NCBI RefSeq assembly: GCF_028473745.1
Contig: NZ_CP101137.1
Span: 496,001 to 560,000 of the forward strand
Reading direction: 5' to 3'
DNA length: 64,000 nucleotides
From: Streptomyces sp. M92
GTDB taxonomy: Bacteria > Actinomycetota > Actinomycetes > Streptomycetales > Streptomycetaceae
The notes below the pieces were generated by a model, which saw only the letters and a list, made by a program, of their open reading frames with translations, was not told the origin of the DNA and searched no databases. The translations under genes were made by a program, and so were the position numbers. The stretch's first letter is position 1; each line of letters starts with the position of its first letter. This document shows positions 61,515 to 64,000 of this stretch, in pieces.

Positions 61515-63055
61515 CGACGCGGGAGACACCGGACACCGTGATCTCCGGGGCCGACCCCGGGGACCGCGTCCACGCCGTCCGGCACCGCTACGCCCGCCGC
61601 GGCGATCGGGCCTCGGTGCAGGGCCGCGCGTACACCGTCTACCTCGTCCTCCTCTTCGGTGTCTTCTTTCTGGTGCCGGCCCTGCACGCGGCGAGCGACT
61701 CGCCGGGGCTCGTCTCCTTCGCAGGACCCGCCGAGGCGGCCCCCGCGGCCTGTCTGCTCGCGGTGGTCCTGTGCTGGGGGGCCCAGCTCGCCGGCCGGTT
61801 CTGGGGACCGCTGGTGCTCCAGCCGTTCGTGCTGCACGTCTTCATGTCCACGGACCTGTCCCCGCCGGGCTACCTGGGCGCCCTGGCCCGGCGCCGCCTC
61901 GTGTACGCGGGCGCGGGCCTGCCGGTGGTGATCGGCGGGACGGCGTACCTGGCGACCGACCTGTTCGACCGGACGGACAGCGCGCTTCCCGGGGGCGCGG
62001 CCGTGGCGGCGCTCGGCGTCCTCGCCGCGGTGGTCTGGCTGTGGGGCCAGGTCCGGCCCTTCCGCGACAACCTGGTGCTCGCCGCCGCCACGGGCGCCGG
62101 GGCACTGCTCCTCGGCCTGGCGAGCGGCCCGGCCGGGGCCGCCACGCTGTGGCTCGTCGCCGCCGCGGCGGTGGCCACCGCCCTGCCCCTCGGCCGGGCG
62201 GCCTTCCGCGCGATCCGGACCGTGGACCTCGCCCGGCTGGCCCGCGAGTCGGCGCGTGCCTCCCAGGCCCAGGCATACGTGCTGACCGGCACGCTCCACC
62301 ACGCGCTGGACCTGTACCGCCCGGAGCCGCGCGGATTCACCTCGGCTCTGCTCCGCCCGGACGGGCGGCTGCGCGGGTACACGGCACAGGGTGCGGTGCG
62401 GGCCCTGCGGACCCCGGGCCGAGCGTCCGCGGCGGTGCTGCTCCTGCTGGCCGGCGGAGCCGTCCTGACCGCGGGTACGGGTCGGGCGGACGGGACCACG
62501 GCCTCGACGTTGTGGATGGCGGGTGCGGCCTGCGTGTATCTCGGCTCCGGCTGGATCGGGGAGACGTGGCGCGGACTGCGCGACGAGCTGACCCTCGCCC
62601 CCCTGCTCGGCGAGTGGTGGGGCGGCGCCGCGGCCCGCGCACTGACCTGGCCCGTCCTCGCCGTGGCGGCAGGGACATGCCTGGGCGGCAGCCTGGCCGC
62701 CCTGGTGGACCGGCCGGTGCATGGGCGACCGGGGCAGACGGCGTTGCTCGTCGCGGGGACGGTCGTACTGGTGCTGGGCGCGCGGTTCCTGCGCGAGATG
62801 AAGACGAACCTGCCGCTGTCGCTGCTGCTCCCGGTCGTCACGCCGTTCGGCGACCTGTCCGGGCTGATGATCGTGGCCTGGCAGTTCGACGGGTTCGTCG
62901 CCCTGGTGGCCGGCGTGGCGGTGGTGAACGCCGTCCCGTCGGCGCCCGGCGCGGCGGCGCTCGCCGCCGGCCTGGCGGCCTGCTGCGTCTGGGCGGGCCT
63001 GCGCCGCACGGGCTGGGCGCACCGGGGGCTGCTTCACCGCTTCAGGCGAGCCTGA
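61511..63055 (+). CDS. ABC exporter permease of the linaridin cluster (large membrane protein)
   Basis: 514 residues with 10-12 predicted membrane helices, for example YTVYLVLLFGVFFLVPALHA and AAVLLLLAGGAVLTAG, with no ATPase domain. It follows the ATPase with an ATGA overlap and is the last gene of the operon. I do not recognise a closer family; it resembles the large permeases of other RiPP and lantibiotic exporters. Its stop lies 59 nt from the 3' end of rnpB on the other strand. Confidence 0.82.
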   Translation: MTTRETPDTVISGADPGDRVHAVRHRYARRGDRASVQGRAYTVYLVLLFGVFFLVPALHAASDSPGLVSFAGPAEAAPAACLLAVVLCWGAQLAGRFWGPLVLQPFVLHVFMSTDLSPPGYLGALARRRLVYAGAGLPVVIGGTAYLATDLFDRTDSALPGGAAVAALGVLAAVVWLWGQVRPFRDNLVLAAATGAGALLLGLASGPAGAATLWLVAAAAVATALPLGRAAFRAIRTVDLARLARESARASQAQAYVLTGTLHHALDLYRPEPRGFTSALLRPDGRLRGYTAQGAVRALRTPGRASAAVLLLLAGGAVLTAGTGRADGTTASTLWMAGAACVYLGSGWIGETWRGLRDELTLAPLLGEWWGGAAARALTWPVLAVAAGTCLGGSLAALVDRPVHGRPGQTALLVAGTVVLVLGARFLREMKTNLPLSLLLPVVTPFGDLSGLMIVAWQFDGFVALVAGVAVVNAVPSAPGAAALAAGLAACCVWAGLRRTGWAHRGLLHRFRRA

Positions 63056-63113
63056 ACCACCGGGGCCGCGACGAGCAGGGTGCCGGCGCCGCGCTCGGGG
63101 CGGGGCCAGTGGC

Positions 63114-63525
63114 GGCAGACGAGTCGGGCTGTACGCCGGGTTCTGTTCCGGCGGGTCCTCGCGGGCCCGCCGGCGACGGCCATCCATCTAGGACCGGCGT
63201 TGCCACCGGCCTCCAGCGGTCTACCCGCGGACTCGGGCGGGCAGCCCTCGATCGTCCGCGCAGAGCGCTTTTCACGGCGCTCCTCTTGACCTTGCTCCGG
63301 GTGGGGTTTACCTAGCTGCCCAGGTCGCCCTGGGCACTGGTGGTCTCTTACACCACCGTTTCACCCTTACCGGGGGCCGAAGCCCCCGGCGGTCTGCTTT
63401 CTGTGGCACTGTCCCGCGGGTCACCCCGGGTGGCCGTTAGCCATCACCCTGCCCTGTGGAGCCCGGACGTTCCTCGGGAAGTCCCGCAAGGGACCCCACG
63501 CGGCCGCCCGCCCGGCTCGTCTGCC
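63114..63525 (-). ncRNA. rnpB: RNase P RNA, type A
   Basis: Catalytic RNA of RNase P, which trims tRNA 5' ends. On the minus strand the universal blocks are present: GAGGAACGTCCGGGCTCC (63458-63475), a GGCTAACGGCC stem, ACAGTGCCACAGAAAGCAG, GGTGAAACGGTGG, and near the 3' end AGATGGATGGCCGTC and CAGAACCCGGCGTACAGCC. The P1 helix pairs GGCAGACGAG (5' end about 63525) with CTCGTCTGCC (3' end about 63114). Length about 412 nt. Open frames across it on both strands are not genes. Confidence 0.97.
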
Positions 63526-63659
63526 GTGTCGACCATGGTACCGGGCGGGCGGGTGCGCTGCGGACGGGACCAAACAGGCTCAGACGAACAAGGTGATCGA
63601 AGACTCCTGACGGTCGTCCCGCTTGACCCTGCCGCAACGTCAACGTCTCTACTGAAGCC

Positions 63660-64000
63660 ATGCGGATCGGAGAACTCGCCGACGCCGTCGGCGTCACCAC
63701 GCGGACCGTGCGGCACTACCACCACCAGGGCCTGCTGCCCGAACCGGAGCGGCTGGCCAACGGCTATCGGACGTACACCCTGCGGCACGTCGTCGTGCTG
63801 GCCCGGATCCGGCGGCTGACCGAGCTGGGGCTCGGGCTGGCGGAGGTGCGGGACGTGCTCGCGGACGAGGCCGGGAAGGATCTCACCGAGGTGCTTCGGG
63901 AGCTGGACGCCGATCTGGCGCGGCAGGAGGCGGCGATCCGGGAGCGCCGGACGCGGCTGCGGGCGCTGCTGGAGACGGAGGGCGGGCTGCCGGCCGAGGG
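63660..64000 (+). CDS. MerR-family transcriptional regulator, truncated by the window end
   Basis: At least 113 residues. The N-terminal winged helix-turn-helix is typical (RIGELADAVGVTTRTVRHYH, LLPEPERLANGYRTY, IRRLTELGLGLAEVRDVL), followed by the start of the coiled dimerisation helix. The 3' end and any effector domain lie beyond the window. The promoter has TTGACC (63623-63628) and TCTACT (63648-63653) with a 19-bp spacer, the stretched spacing that MerR proteins act on, so it probably regulates itself. Confidence 0.9.
   Translation, partial: MRIGELADAVGVTTRTVRHYHHQGLLPEPERLANGYRTYTLRHVVVLARIRRLTELGLGLAEVRDVLADEAGKDLTEVLRELDADLARQEAAIRERRTRLRALLETEGGLPAE

Noticed and set aside
63080-63819. 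Several open frames across 63042-63819
   Set aside because: They overlap the RNase P RNA gene, which explains the conserved sequence there, or the shadow of the MerR gene.
1-64000. tRNA genes, CRISPR arrays, transposases, integrases
   Set aside because: None recognised by eye on either strand; a covariance-model scan would be needed to exclude tRNAs fully.

Overview
The window is very GC-rich, with strong third-position G/C bias, SD motifs of the GGAGG type and many leaderless-looking starts. Gene content (MalR/MalEFG, GlnE, YefM-YoeB, F420 enzymes, DUF397/DUF5753 pairs, HtaA proteins, a LAXTG anchor, an AfsR-like SARP, xylanases) is that of a Streptomyces chromosome. From memory, unchecked, the gene order follows the S. 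coelicolor SCO2229 to about SCO2290 region, interrupted by accessory insertions.

Layout. 1-4.8 kb: maltose/maltodextrin importer malEFG (minus) and divergent repressor malR, with TGCAAG half-sites between them. 4.9-14.7 kb: PAP2 membrane enzyme, glnE, the yefM-yoeB toxin-antitoxin pair, a VOC protein, nadE, a DUF305/DUF3105 pair and a glutamine synthetase-like gene (glnA2). 14.7-16.87 kb: a lower-GC 2.1 kb insert bounded by two copies of the last 30 bp of glnA2. It carries a small exported peptide gene translationally overlapped with a TAP-like exported hydrolase. 16.9-19.3 kb: a frameshifted methyltransferase, a double-glycine-leader peptide and a DUF397/XRE-DUF5753 pair. 19.4-29.9 kb: MFS pump, EEP-family enzyme, panB, a DrrAB-type ABC exporter preceded by four heptamers at exact 11-bp spacing, and a divergently transcribed 1204-residue AfsR-like SARP. 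30-41 kb: F420:NADP reductase, map, and a haem-iron island with two iron boxes, haem oxygenase, two HtaA proteins (one with a LASTG sortase signal) and hmuTUV. 41-55 kb: lipoprotein, prim-pol domain protein, TetR with paired operators, Rsm22-like methyltransferase, serine hydrolase, MFS, oxidoreductase, phoD, SDR, a highly structured intergenic element, DoxX, MazG-like protein and the xylan pair xlnB-axeA. 55.4-63.1 kb: F420-type LLM oxidoreductase, then a linaridin (cypemycin-type RiPP) cluster. 63.1-64 kb: RNase P RNA (minus) and a truncated MerR gene.

The linaridin cluster is the most striking system. A promoter, a 10-bp inverted repeat, a 67-residue precursor and a strong intercistronic hairpin are followed by six overlapping genes. 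These encode a membrane/alpha-beta hydrolase fusion (CypH-type), a small membrane protein (CypL-type), a flavoprotein Cys decarboxylase (CypD-type), an N-methyltransferase (CypM-type) and a two-gene ABC exporter. The 22-residue core differs from cypemycin, as I recall it, only at positions 1 (Val) and 8 (Ala). No dedicated protease or regulator is visible beside it.

Other leads are the SARP-like 11-bp repeats upstream of the ABC exporter, the glnA2-tail-bounded insert, the double-glycine peptide and the multi-hairpin element at 51363-51558. No tRNA, CRISPR array, transposase or integrase was seen.
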